A stretch of DNA of 5,687 nt from Paracoccaceae bacterium (GCA_007131465.1 SLQN01000278.1:1-5687), one strand, 5' to 3'; numbered from the stretch's first letter, positions 1-5,049 are shown. The notes: a model not told the origin generated them from the sequence alone. Translations and numbers: made by a program.

Positions 1-359
1 AAAAGCCCCCGCGCGGCGAAAGCCTGCCAGTCTGGCGGGGCGTCGGGCCAATGGCCGGGCAGGCCCAGCATCAGCCCGGTTTCTTCCCACAATTCGCGGA
101 TCGCGGCGGCGGCCAGTGCGCCGGGCGCTGCGTCACCCTGGGCCAGCCGCGCCGCACAGGTCGCGGGCAGAGGGCGGGCCAGCGGGACCGTGGCATCGCC
201 TGCATCCACTGCACCGCCGGGAAAGACGAACTTGTCGGGCATGAAGGCGGCCTTCGCCCCGCGCTGGCCCATCAGGACACGCGCATCCGCCCCGGTGCCG
301 CGCACCAGCAGAACCGTGGCAGCGTCGCGTATGGCGGTCTTGTCAGCGGTGGCTGTCAT
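1..359 (-). CDS. NUDIX hydrolase, 3'-truncated by window edge
   Basis: The first 119 codons of a NUDIX pyrophosphohydrolase are present and the C-terminus lies beyond base 1. After a short N-terminal strand (AATVLLVRGTG, residues 13-23) comes MGQRG and FVFPGGAVD (44-52), then AAIRELWEETGL (86-96), which is the REUXEEXGU half of the Nudix box that binds the catalytic metal. The two halves are separated by about 25 extra residues compared with the canonical 23-residue box, a split arrangement known from NUDT19-like proteins. Several members of that family hydrolyse CoA-type or nucleoside diphosphates; the substrate here is unknown. The start at 359 is preceded by GAGGA five bases upstream (365-369). 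The first codons overlap the end of the DUF983 gene by 17 bp, so the two are probably co-transcribed and translationally coupled. Family assignment is strong; specific activity is not determinable. Confidence 0.9.
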   Translation of the reverse strand, partial: MTATADKTAIRDAATVLLVRGTGADARVLMGQRGAKAAFMPDKFVFPGGAVDAGDATVPLARPLPATCAARLAQGDAAPGALAAAAIRELWEETGLMLGLPGHWPDAPPDWQAFAARGL

Positions 360-759
360 CCCTGTCCTCAAACCCGTGCATGCGGCGCGACCATTGAATA
401 CCAACGATCATGCCCTTGAAGCGCGGCAGAAGGAACAGCGAAAGTGCGATCAGAAGCCCAGAAAACACCCCCAGCAGCACCGCTGGATGCCATTCGAAGG
501 CGAACATCGCCCAGACCATCAGCGGGGTCACCACCTTCAGCGTGACCAGCATCGTCAGGTAGGCCGGGCCATCATCGGCACGCTGGTGGCTCAGGTCTTC
601 GCCGCAACCGGGGCAGGTGTCGCGCACCTTGAGAAAGCGCTCCAGCATCGGGCCTTCGCCGCAGGCAGGACATTTGCACTGCAGGCCGCGCAGCACAGCC
701 TGACTCAGCGGACGGTCGTCCTCCGGCCTGTCAGTCGGCCTTGTCTCTGCGTAGGTCAT
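343..759 (-). CDS. DUF983 family zinc-ribbon membrane protein
   Basis: A 138-residue protein of the DUF983 family, whose function is not established. A charged N-terminus is followed by a zinc-ribbon-like knuckle pair, CKCPACGEG (Cys28, 30, 33) and CPGCGEDL (Cys49, 52). Two hydrophobic helices follow, roughly residues 68-88 and 92-112, and then a basic C-terminal tail (RFKGMIVGIQWSRRMHG). DUF983 proteins typically have this cysteine-rich head and two membrane spans. I chose the ATG at 759 because GGAGAGGAG lies seven bases upstream; the frame stays open further upstream to 945, but that extension is not family-like and runs into the opposing promoter region. The gene overlaps the NUDIX start, suggesting an operon. 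A cytoplasmic metal-binding head on an inner-membrane anchor is inferred. Confidence 0.9.
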   Translation of the reverse strand: MTYAETRPTDRPEDDRPLSQAVLRGLQCKCPACGEGPMLERFLKVRDTCPGCGEDLSHQRADDGPAYLTMLVTLKVVTPLMVWAMFAFEWHPAVLLGVFSGLLIALSLFLLPRFKGMIVGIQWSRRMHGFEDRDDSHR

Positions 760-819
760 CAGACCACTCCTCTCCAGCATGTCCCGCCGACATAAACACT
801 CGGGCGCAGGAATACAGCC

Positions 820-851
820 CGCAAGCAGGTCTTGCGACCCCTTGCCGCAAG
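820..851. repeat. Alternating CGCAAG / CTTGCG half-sites in divergent promoter region
   Basis: CGCAAG (820-825), its inverse CTTGCG (831-836) and CGCAAG again (846-851) lie within 32 bp, giving two overlapping dyads that share the central arm, with 5- and 9-base spacers. They sit about 20 bp upstream of the GGAAC element and between two divergent genes. This could be a regulator operator with three half-sites or a pair of mutually exclusive RNA hairpins. The pattern is seen in the sequence; its role is unknown. Confidence 0.4.
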
Positions 852-870
852 CGATGCAGAATTTCGCGAC

Positions 871-896
871 GGAACCACGGCATGCGCGCGTTTGAA
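871..896 (+). promoter_or_regulatory. Candidate ECF-type promoter for the EF-hand/sigma operon
   Basis: GGAACC at 871-876 matches the -35 core (GGAAC) recognised by many ECF sigma factors. TTTGAA at 891-896 is a possible -10, 14 bases after the GGAACC hexamer. Transcription would start near 903, about 37 bases before the first ATG. Autoregulation of ECF operons is common, which makes this position attractive. However, the -10 of this sigma factor is unknown and the GGAAC core is short, so the call is tentative. Confidence 0.35.
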
Positions 897-939
897 GATG
901 TATCACGGGCCGAGAGCCCAGAAAACCGGAGAAAACGCG

Positions 940-1344
940 ATGCAACCTGTAGTCCTGCCTGCCCTTCTTGCGGCCTTTGTCCTGACCGGGGCCGCACAGG
1001 CCGATACCCGCCCCGGCCTGCCTGCTTTCGAGATGCTCGACAGCGACAACACCGGCAGTGTGACGTTAGATCAATTCGCGGCCCTTCTGCGCGCGCCCCA
1101 GGACCGGATCGTGGCCCGACTGATGGAGCAGGCGAATGCGGACGGTCTGCTGGACGAGGCGGCCTTGCGCGCCGGGCTTGAAGGTCTGCGCCCGCAGCGT
1201 GGCGACGCGCGCCAGGCGGACCGGATGTTCCAGCGTATTGACAGCAATGGCGATGGTGTGATCGATGCAGCGGAATATGATGCTTTCACCGCCCGCATGC
1301 AGGACCGCGCCGCGCATCGTGGCCAATGGCGCGGGCGGCAGTAA
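940..1344 (+). CDS. Exported EF-hand (calcium-binding-like) protein
   Basis: A 134-residue secreted protein. A Sec-type signal peptide (residues 1-21, hydrophobic core VVLPALLAAFVLTG, predicted cleavage after AQA) is followed by EF-hand loops. The loop at 101-112 (DSNGDGVIDAAE) is canonical at positions 1, 3, 5, 6, 9 and 12. The loop at 34-45 (DSDNTGSVTLDQ) keeps Asp1, Asp3, Gly6 and Ser7 but has Gln at position 12. A third, degenerate loop around 64-75 (QANADGLLDEAA) has probably lost binding. The ATG at 940 has GGAG eight bases upstream; the longer open frame from 832 would bury the signal peptide. Only 24 bp separate it from the sigma gene, which carries its own ribosome-binding site, so the two probably form an operon. 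It probably acts in the periplasm; whether it buffers calcium, senses it, or binds the neighbouring sensor is inference. Confidence 0.88.
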   Translation: MQPVVLPALLAAFVLTGAAQADTRPGLPAFEMLDSDNTGSVTLDQFAALLRAPQDRIVARLMEQANADGLLDEAALRAGLEGLRPQRGDARQADRMFQRIDSNGDGVIDAAEYDAFTARMQDRAAHRGQWRGRQ

Positions 1345-1368
1345 CCCCGCGCGCGGAAAGGCAGGGCC

Positions 1369-1947
1369 ATGCCGCTGGAGCTGCGCGCAGAACCGGATCA
1401 GGCAGCCCTGCTGGCGCGCGTTGCGGCTGGCGACCGGCAGGCCGCCGAGGCCCTGACCGACCTGATCGCCCCGCGTCTGTTGCGTTTTGCCGCGCGGATG
1501 CTGGGCGATCTGGCCGAGGCCGAGGATGTGACGCAAGAGGCTATGCTGCGGTTGTGGCGCATGGCCCCGGACTGGCAGGCGGGCGCGGCGCAGCCCTCGA
1601 CCTGGGTGTTCCGGGTGGCCAGCAACCTGTGCACCGACCGGCTGCGCCGCCGCCGTCCGATGCAGGAGGCGCTGCCGGACCTGCCCGACCCGGCAGCGGG
1701 CGCAGATGCGGGCCTTATGGCGCAGGCCCGTGCGCGGGCGCTGGAAGCGGCCTTGCAGGAGTTGCCCGAACGCCAGCGGCAGGCCGTGATCCTGCGGCAT
1801 CTGGAAGACCTGTCCAACCCCGAAATCGCCGCGATCATGATGGTCGGGGTCGAAGCTGTGGAAAGCCTGACGGCACGGGGCAAACGCAACCTCTCGGCGG
1901 CTCTCGCCGGGCAACGTGACGCATTGGGGTATGACGATGACACCTGA
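1369..1947 (+). CDS. ECF-family RNA polymerase sigma factor
   Basis: A 192-residue group IV (ECF) sigma factor. The sigma-2 domain spans about residues 12-97, with region 2.2 (AEDVTQEAMLRLW, 51-63) for core polymerase binding and region 2.4 (STWVFRVASNLCTDRLRRRR, 77-96) for -10 recognition. A short linker (98-118) leads to sigma-4 (about 119-180), whose helix-turn-helix (LSNPEIAAIMMVGVEAVESL, 149-168) reads the -35. Length and two-domain architecture are typical of the class, with no C-terminal extension. The ATG at 1369 has GGAAAG (1355-1360) eight bases upstream. The gene ends inside the next reading frame, giving translational coupling with a small membrane protein. With the downstream periplasmic sensor this resembles CnrH of the CnrYXH system, but sequence alone does not show that the regulon involves metals. 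Confidence 0.95.
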   Translation: MPLELRAEPDQAALLARVAAGDRQAAEALTDLIAPRLLRFAARMLGDLAEAEDVTQEAMLRLWRMAPDWQAGAAQPSTWVFRVASNLCTDRLRRRRPMQEALPDLPDPAAGADAGLMAQARARALEAALQELPERQRQAVILRHLEDLSNPEIAAIMMVGVEAVESLTARGKRNLSAALAGQRDALGYDDDT

Positions 1948-2302
1948 GAGCCCGGAACCCAGCCAGCCCGACCCGCTGGACCAGTATCTTGCCGATGCAC
2001 GCGCAAACGCTCCGGACCTGCGCCCGGAGTTGCGCGCGCGGATCGTTGCCGATGCGCTGGCCGCCCCGGTTGCAAAGCGCAGGCCGTCCGCCACATGGCT
2101 GCGCCGCCTTGTCGCCGGCTGGGCCATGCCGGGGCTGGCCGGGGGGGCTGTGGCGGCGCTCGCCGGGTTCTGGATCGGGGTCAGTCTGCCGATGCCGGTC
2201 GTGGCGCTGGATCTGCCACTGTGGCTGGACTCTCCGCTGCGCTTTATCGACTTTGCCCTGCCCCCGTCGGGGCTGGATGACCCCCTCTGGCTGGAGTTCT
2301 GA
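1931..2302 (+). CDS. Single-pass membrane protein, probable anti-sigma factor (CnrY-like role)
   Basis: A 123-residue protein with a soluble N-terminal segment (1-62), rich in Pro/Asp and containing an amphipathic stretch DPLDQYLADARANAPDLRPE (14-33), then basic residues KRR...RR (49-59), one hydrophobic helix (about 63-86) and a 35-residue tail. Positive charges before the helix predict N-in/C-out topology, as in CnrY and other membrane anti-sigma factors. No zinc-binding HxxxCxxC motif is present, so it is not a ZAS anti-sigma. The tail carries LDLPLWLD (93-100) and LDDPLWLE (115-122), an internal repeat. I chose the ATG at 1931; ATG 1937 has better spacing from GGGG (1926-1929), and GTG 1916 is also in frame. 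It overlaps the sigma gene by about 17 bp, which fits a stoichiometric partner. Function is inferred from position and topology, not from recognised homology. Confidence 0.75.
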   Translation: MTMTPESPEPSQPDPLDQYLADARANAPDLRPELRARIVADALAAPVAKRRPSATWLRRLVAGWAMPGLAGGAVAALAGFWIGVSLPMPVVALDLPLWLDSPLRFIDFALPPSGLDDPLWLEF

Positions 2303-2305
2303 GCG

Positions 2306-2794
2306 ATGGATCAGTCCCGAACAAAGCGGCGCTTTCCATGGTTGAAACTGGCGCTTGTCCTGTCGGTCGTGCTGAATTTCGCGGCGCTGGGCATGGTCTG
2401 GGGCCTAGCCACGCGGATCGGGCCTTCCGGCTCGCTGCTGCGCGACTCGGTTGCGGCGCTGCCAGCAGACGACCGCCGCGCGTTGCGGCAGGAAATCCGT
2501 GAGGTCTGGCGCGCTGCCAGAGACACGGGATACCCGCCGGGTAGCGCGGTCGCCGCACCGCGCCAGATGCTGGCGGCACTGGAGGCCGAGGACTTCGATG
2601 CCGCAGCCTTTTCCGAGGCCTTGCAGCAGGTACAGGCGCGGCTGGTGCGGATCAGTGACCAGATGCATGCACAGCTTGTCGCCACTGTCAGCGCGATGAC
2701 ACCCACCGAGCGCCGTGCCTATGCGCAGGCGCTGGACGCACAATTGCGCAAGGGCCGCTGGCGCGCAGAAAGGCGCAGCGCGGCCCTTGACTGA
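2306..2794 (+). CDS. Membrane-anchored periplasmic sensor, heavy-metal-sensor/CpxP-like
   Basis: A 162-residue protein. A short basic N-terminus (KRRFPWLK) is followed by an uncleaved hydrophobic helix (about 14-35) and a helical, charged periplasmic domain. Two LTxxQ-like stretches mark the CpxP/CnrX-type (metal-resistance sensor) fold: LPADDRRALRQ (52-62) and MTPTERRAYAQ (131-141). In CnrX such a domain holds CnrY until nickel or cobalt binds. Here the only histidine is His121 (after Met120), there is no cysteine, and no His pair corresponds to the N-terminal CnrX ligands, so metal sensing is doubtful; envelope stress or protein-protein sensing is equally possible. The ATG at 2306 lies 3 bp after the previous stop, with GGAG (2293-2296) nine bases upstream. 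It is the last gene of the operon. Confidence 0.82.
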   Translation: MDQSRTKRRFPWLKLALVLSVVLNFAALGMVWGLATRIGPSGSLLRDSVAALPADDRRALRQEIREVWRAARDTGYPPGSAVAAPRQMLAALEAEDFDAAAFSEALQQVQARLVRISDQMHAQLVATVSAMTPTERRAYAQALDAQLRKGRWRAERRSAALD

Positions 2795-2850
2795 GGAATT
2801 GCAGGCTCGGTACAAGATCAATCGCGGGCCAGAGTGGACGCGAGAGCCGA

Positions 2851-2887
2851 CTGCCGCCCCGCGGCCAGTTGCTGGTCTGACCGGCAG
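2851..2887 (+). other. Nested hairpin downstream of the sigma operon
   Basis: An outer 6-bp stem (CTGCCG 2851-2856 with CGGCAG 2882-2887) encloses an inner stem (GGCCAG 2863-2868 with CTGGTC 2872-2877, one G-U pair, loop TTG). A competing perfect 5-bp hairpin, GCCGC-CCC-GCGGC (2853-2865), uses bases of both stems. It begins 57 bp after the last operon stop. No T-tract follows, so it is not a classical intrinsic terminator; a role in 3'-end protection or Rho-dependent termination is possible. Confidence 0.35.
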
Positions 2888-3016
2888 CCCGGATGGACGC
2901 ACCCCCCCGACACTGCTGCCGCAAATCCCATGCGCCGCCACTGACATCTGCCATAGCCTGAACCCGTGGCAAGACGCGGCCAAGGCGCGACGGGCGGGGC
3001 GTGCATTGCACCCGAT

Positions 3017-3049
3017 TGGCTGACACGGATAGAAAGCCTGGCTGACGCG
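3017..3049 (+). repeat. Tandem 11-bp direct repeat TGGCTGACrCG
   Basis: TGGCTGACACG (3017-3027) recurs as TGGCTGACGCG (3039-3049) with one mismatch and a 22-bp period, about two helical turns. The spacing would suit a dimeric DNA-binding protein, but the repeat is short and may be chance. Confidence 0.25.
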
Positions 3050-3077
3050 CCCGACAGACCGCGGGTGGAGTGGAAAG

Positions 3078-3173
3078 ATGTTCAGACCGGTCAGCCGAGG
3101 ACGCGCGGGCGGCGGCGGTGGTAAAGGCAGCCTTACGCGCCAGTTCAGGCCAGCTGACCTGACGCGCAGATGA
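3078..3173 (+). CDS. Candidate 31-residue basic Gly/Arg-rich peptide
   Basis: A 31-codon frame starting at ATG 3078 has a well-spaced GGAG seven bases upstream. It encodes a basic peptide with six arginines or more, a run of five glycines followed by lysine, and no cysteine or hydrophobic segment. I do not recognise a family. It lies in the gap between convergent genes and contains the 18-bp palindrome, so the reading frame could be incidental. Codons such as AGA and AGG, unusual for the neighbouring genes, argue against it. It is retained only because of the ribosome-binding site. Confidence 0.15.
   Translation: MFRPVSRGRAGGGGGKGSLTRQFRPADLTRR
3145..3162. repeat. 18-bp near-perfect palindrome
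   Basis: TCAGGCCAGCTGACCTGA reads the same on both strands apart from one symmetric pair (C3150/A3157). GCGC blocks flank it on both sides (3137-3140 and 3164-3167). It lies about 90 bp beyond the stop of the minus-strand GGDEF gene. It could be an operator-like dyad or a hairpin in transcripts from either side; no T-tract follows on either strand. Confidence 0.45.
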
Positions 3174-3250
3174 GGGCCAGCAAACCGGGCCAGAAAAGAC
3201 CGCAACCAGACCCGACAATCAGACCCATGCCATAAGGCTACCCTTTCGGA

Positions 3251-4645
3251 TCAGACCTCTGCGTCGTCCATGGTCGAGACGCGGTTGCGCCCGGTGGCTT
3301 TCGCCATCCGCATGGCCTGATCCGCCCGATCGATGATCTCTCGGATCTGTTCCGGCAGGGGAAGGGCGGGGTCCTGCGACTCGCCAAGATGCACGGCCAC
3401 ACCGATCGAGGCAGTCACCGGAAGCGTGACCTCGCCTGTCTTCACCTGGAACGGGCGGTCCTCGATCTGCCGCCGGATGGCTTCGGCCCGCAATATCGCC
3501 TGCACCATGTCGGCTTCGGGCAGAACCAGCAGGAATTCCTCGCCCCCGAAACGGGCCAGCACATCTTGCGGGCGGGTGACGCTGGCCATGCGCGCTGCGG
3601 CCTCGATCAGCACGTCATCACCGGCAACATGGCCGAAACTGTCATTCACGCGCTTGAAATTGTCCATGTCGATCAGCAGGATGCTGAATCCGGCACCCCC
3701 GCGCGCTTCACCCAGCAGGGCCGACAGATGCGCCATCGCATGACGTCGGTTGAACAGCCCGGTCATCGAGTCGCGCAGCGCCATGTCAAGCTCGGTCCCC
3801 AGCGCGCGTCGTAGCGCGTCATGGCGTTTCTTGCGCCGCAGCATGGCCGCGATGCGCAGCCGAAACTCGGCCACGTCCAGCGGCAGGCGCAGCACATCAT
3901 CCGCGCCCAGATCAAGCAACATGGCGCAAGCTGTGGGGGTCTCACGTGGCAGCACGGCGGCAATCGGCAACTGTCGTGTGGCATGGCGTGCGCGCAGATC
4001 GGCGATGACGTTGACGCCATTTTGGTCCATGCAACCGGGCGACAGGATCAGAAGGTCGGGTTTGCGGGCCTGTGCCGCTGCGCCCAGCAGGTCCGGCAGG
4101 GCAAGGCGCATATCATAAAGCGATGCATCCACGCTAGCGACAGGGTTTTGCGCGTGTGTTTCGGCTTGCGTGCAGACCAGCGTCACCCGCGTTGGCCCGG
4201 CGAAATCGGTGCCCGCCTCGGCCAGACCCATGCGCAACCCGCTTGTGCCATGCGCCTGATATTCGCGTTCGATGGCGCTGTGGCGCAACAGCACCCGGAT
4301 GCGCGACAGAAGATGCGCCTCATCAATGGGCTTGCACAGGAAATCATCCGCCCCAATCTCCAGCGCGCGCAGCCGTGTCGCGCGCGACTGGTCGGCCGAG
4401 ACGAGGATTATCGGGATATTGCGCGTCTTGGGGTTGGCGCGGAGCTTTGCGCAGACATCCATGCCGTCGCCATCGGGCAAATTGTAATCCAGCAGGATCA
4501 GGTCCGGCAAATGCTCGCATGCCAGCGCAAGCCCTTCGGTGGCAGTACTTGCAAGAATGGTGTCGTAACAGGCCGAACCAAGGCCCGCGCGCAGGATCAT
4601 CCGGCACAGCAACTGATCGTCCACCACAAGTATCTGGCCAGGCAT
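3251..4645 (-). CDS. pleD: PleD-like response regulator, diguanylate cyclase (REC-REC-GGDEF)
   Basis: A 464-residue cytoplasmic two-component output protein that would make cyclic di-GMP from two GTP. REC1 (about 3-121) has acidic Asp9/Asp10, phospho-acceptor Asp53 in LILLDYNLPDGDG, Ser83 and Lys105. REC2 (about 153-270) has Ser202 where the aspartate should be (LLILSPGC), so it is a non-phosphorylated adaptor, as in Caulobacter PleD. The GGDEF domain (about 285-455) keeps LLIDMDNFKRVND with catalytic Asp326, the signature RFGGEEF (365-371), and the inhibitory I-site RPQD (358-361) five residues before GGEEF's arginine-flanked start, so an active, product-inhibited enzyme is expected. The ATG at 4645 has GAGGA nine bases upstream (4655-4659). 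The neighbour is DUF3572, transcribed divergently; no divK is adjacent. The name follows domain order and overall resemblance to PleD; orthology is likely but unproven. Confidence 0.93.
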   Translation of the reverse strand: MPGQILVVDDQLLCRMILRAGLGSACYDTILASTATEGLALACEHLPDLILLDYNLPDGDGMDVCAKLRANPKTRNIPIILVSADQSRATRLRALEIGADDFLCKPIDEAHLLSRIRVLLRHSAIEREYQAHGTSGLRMGLAEAGTDFAGPTRVTLVCTQAETHAQNPVASVDASLYDMRLALPDLLGAAAQARKPDLLILSPGCMDQNGVNVIADLRARHATRQLPIAAVLPRETPTACAMLLDLGADDVLRLPLDVAEFRLRIAAMLRRKKRHDALRRALGTELDMALRDSMTGLFNRRHAMAHLSALLGEARGGAGFSILLIDMDNFKRVNDSFGHVAGDDVLIEAAARMASVTRPQDVLARFGGEEFLLVLPEADMVQAILRAEAIRRQIEDRPFQVKTGEVTLPVTASIGVAVHLGESQDPALPLPEQIREIIDRADQAMRMAKATGRNRVSTMDDAEV

Positions 4646-4732
4646 TGTGAGATGTCCTCAAACAAACTAAGACTATATGAAGATTTAGAACAAACTGGTT
4701 AACAAACTCTTTCAGACAGGCAGCCCCCGCGC
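4646..4732. promoter_or_regulatory. AT-rich divergent promoter region with three AACAAACT copies
   Basis: This 87-bp region is distinctly AT-rich against its surroundings and serves both the pleD-like gene and DUF3572. Perfect AACAAACT copies lie at 4661-4668, 4689-4696 and 4701-4708. A GTTAAC palindrome (4698-4703) resembles a CtrA half-site (TTAAC), but no second TTAA lies at the required spacing. On the minus strand TATAGT (4672-4677) is a good -10 candidate for the pleD-like gene, giving a leader of about 20 bases. No clear ribosome-binding site precedes the DUF3572 ATG, so that mRNA may be leaderless or weakly initiated. Confidence 0.5.
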
Positions 4733-5026
4733 ATGACATCCGACCAGGCCGAACAGATTGGTATTGCCGCCCTTGGCTGGTTGTGCGCCGAGGACACGCT
4801 GTTGCCGGTGTTTCTGGCCGCGAGTGGTGCGTCAGTGGCTGATTTGCGCGCGCAGCTTGGGGCTGCCGATGGGCCGGAGCTGCCCCTTCTGATGGCGGCG
4901 CTGGATTTCGTGCTGATGCGTGATGACACGGTGATCGCCTGCGCGCAGGCGGTGGGTTTGCGCAATGACCAGCTTGTGCAGGCACAGGCCGTCCTGTCGG
5001 GCGCGGCGCAGATGCACTGGACCTGA
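4733..5026 (+). CDS. DUF3572 family protein
   Basis: A 97-residue, mostly helical, acidic cytoplasmic protein of the alphaproteobacterial DUF3572 family, function unknown. Characteristic parts are an N-terminal helix with IAALGWLCAEDTLLPVFLAASG (residues 11-32), a DLRAQL turn (37-42) and a C-terminal LDFVLMRDDTVIACAQAVGL segment (57-76). Length matches the family. No signal peptide, membrane span or catalytic motif is visible. From general knowledge, members are often found near divK/pleD, and here the gene is divergent from a pleD-like gene, which supports both assignments and hints at a cell-cycle or c-di-GMP link. The ATG at 4733 is the first in frame; no good Shine-Dalgarno precedes it. 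It is followed by the aspS promoter region with no recognisable terminator. Confidence 0.85.
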   Translation: MTSDQAEQIGIAALGWLCAEDTLLPVFLAASGASVADLRAQLGAADGPELPLLMAALDFVLMRDDTVIACAQAVGLRNDQLVQAQAVLSGAAQMHWT

Positions 5027-5049
5027 GCTTCCCGCCCCGACGTCCGGTC

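Larger units (their letters stand above)
2795..3250. other. 456-bp gene-poor gap between convergent genes
   Basis: This stretch separates the sensor stop codon from the stop codon of the opposing GGDEF gene. Long open frames cross it on both strands, but they have proline/arginine-rich, low-complexity translations without recognisable domains, as expected by chance in GC-rich DNA. No T-rich intrinsic terminator is visible for either gene. What it does contain is a nested hairpin (2851-2887), a tandem repeat (3017-3049), an 18-bp palindrome (3145-3162) and two very short candidate ORFs, listed separately. I see no transposase or tRNA remnant. Confidence 0.6.

Noticed and set aside
889..892. 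EcfG-type general stress promoter (GGAAC plus CGTT)
   Set aside because: CGTT lies only 13 bases after GGAAC, shorter than the 16-17 expected for EcfG promoters.
760..945. N-terminal extension of the DUF983 protein to an upstream ATG at 945
   Set aside because: The extension is not family-like, runs through the promoter and 5' end of the EF-hand gene, and the ATG at 759 has an excellent ribosome-binding site.
1066..2127. Long open frame of 353 codons antisense to the sigma operon
   Set aside because: Its translation is Arg/Ala/Gln-rich without domains and it lies opposite clear EF-hand, sigma and anti-sigma genes; GC-rich genes routinely leave such open antisense frames.
2405..3205. Minus-strand 266-codon frame covering the gap and the sensor gene
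   Set aside because: It overlaps the well-supported sensor gene, is Pro/Arg-rich with no recognisable domain, and has no ribosome-binding site I could credit.
3821..4702. Plus-strand 293-codon frame antisense to the pleD-like gene
   Set aside because: It lies opposite an intact REC-REC-GGDEF protein and its translation is low-complexity with no family resemblance.
4685..4703. Full CtrA box in the pleD/DUF3572 intergenic region
   Set aside because: Only one TTAA half-site (4699-4702) is present; the other candidate, TTAG at 4685, is at the wrong spacing and has a mismatch.
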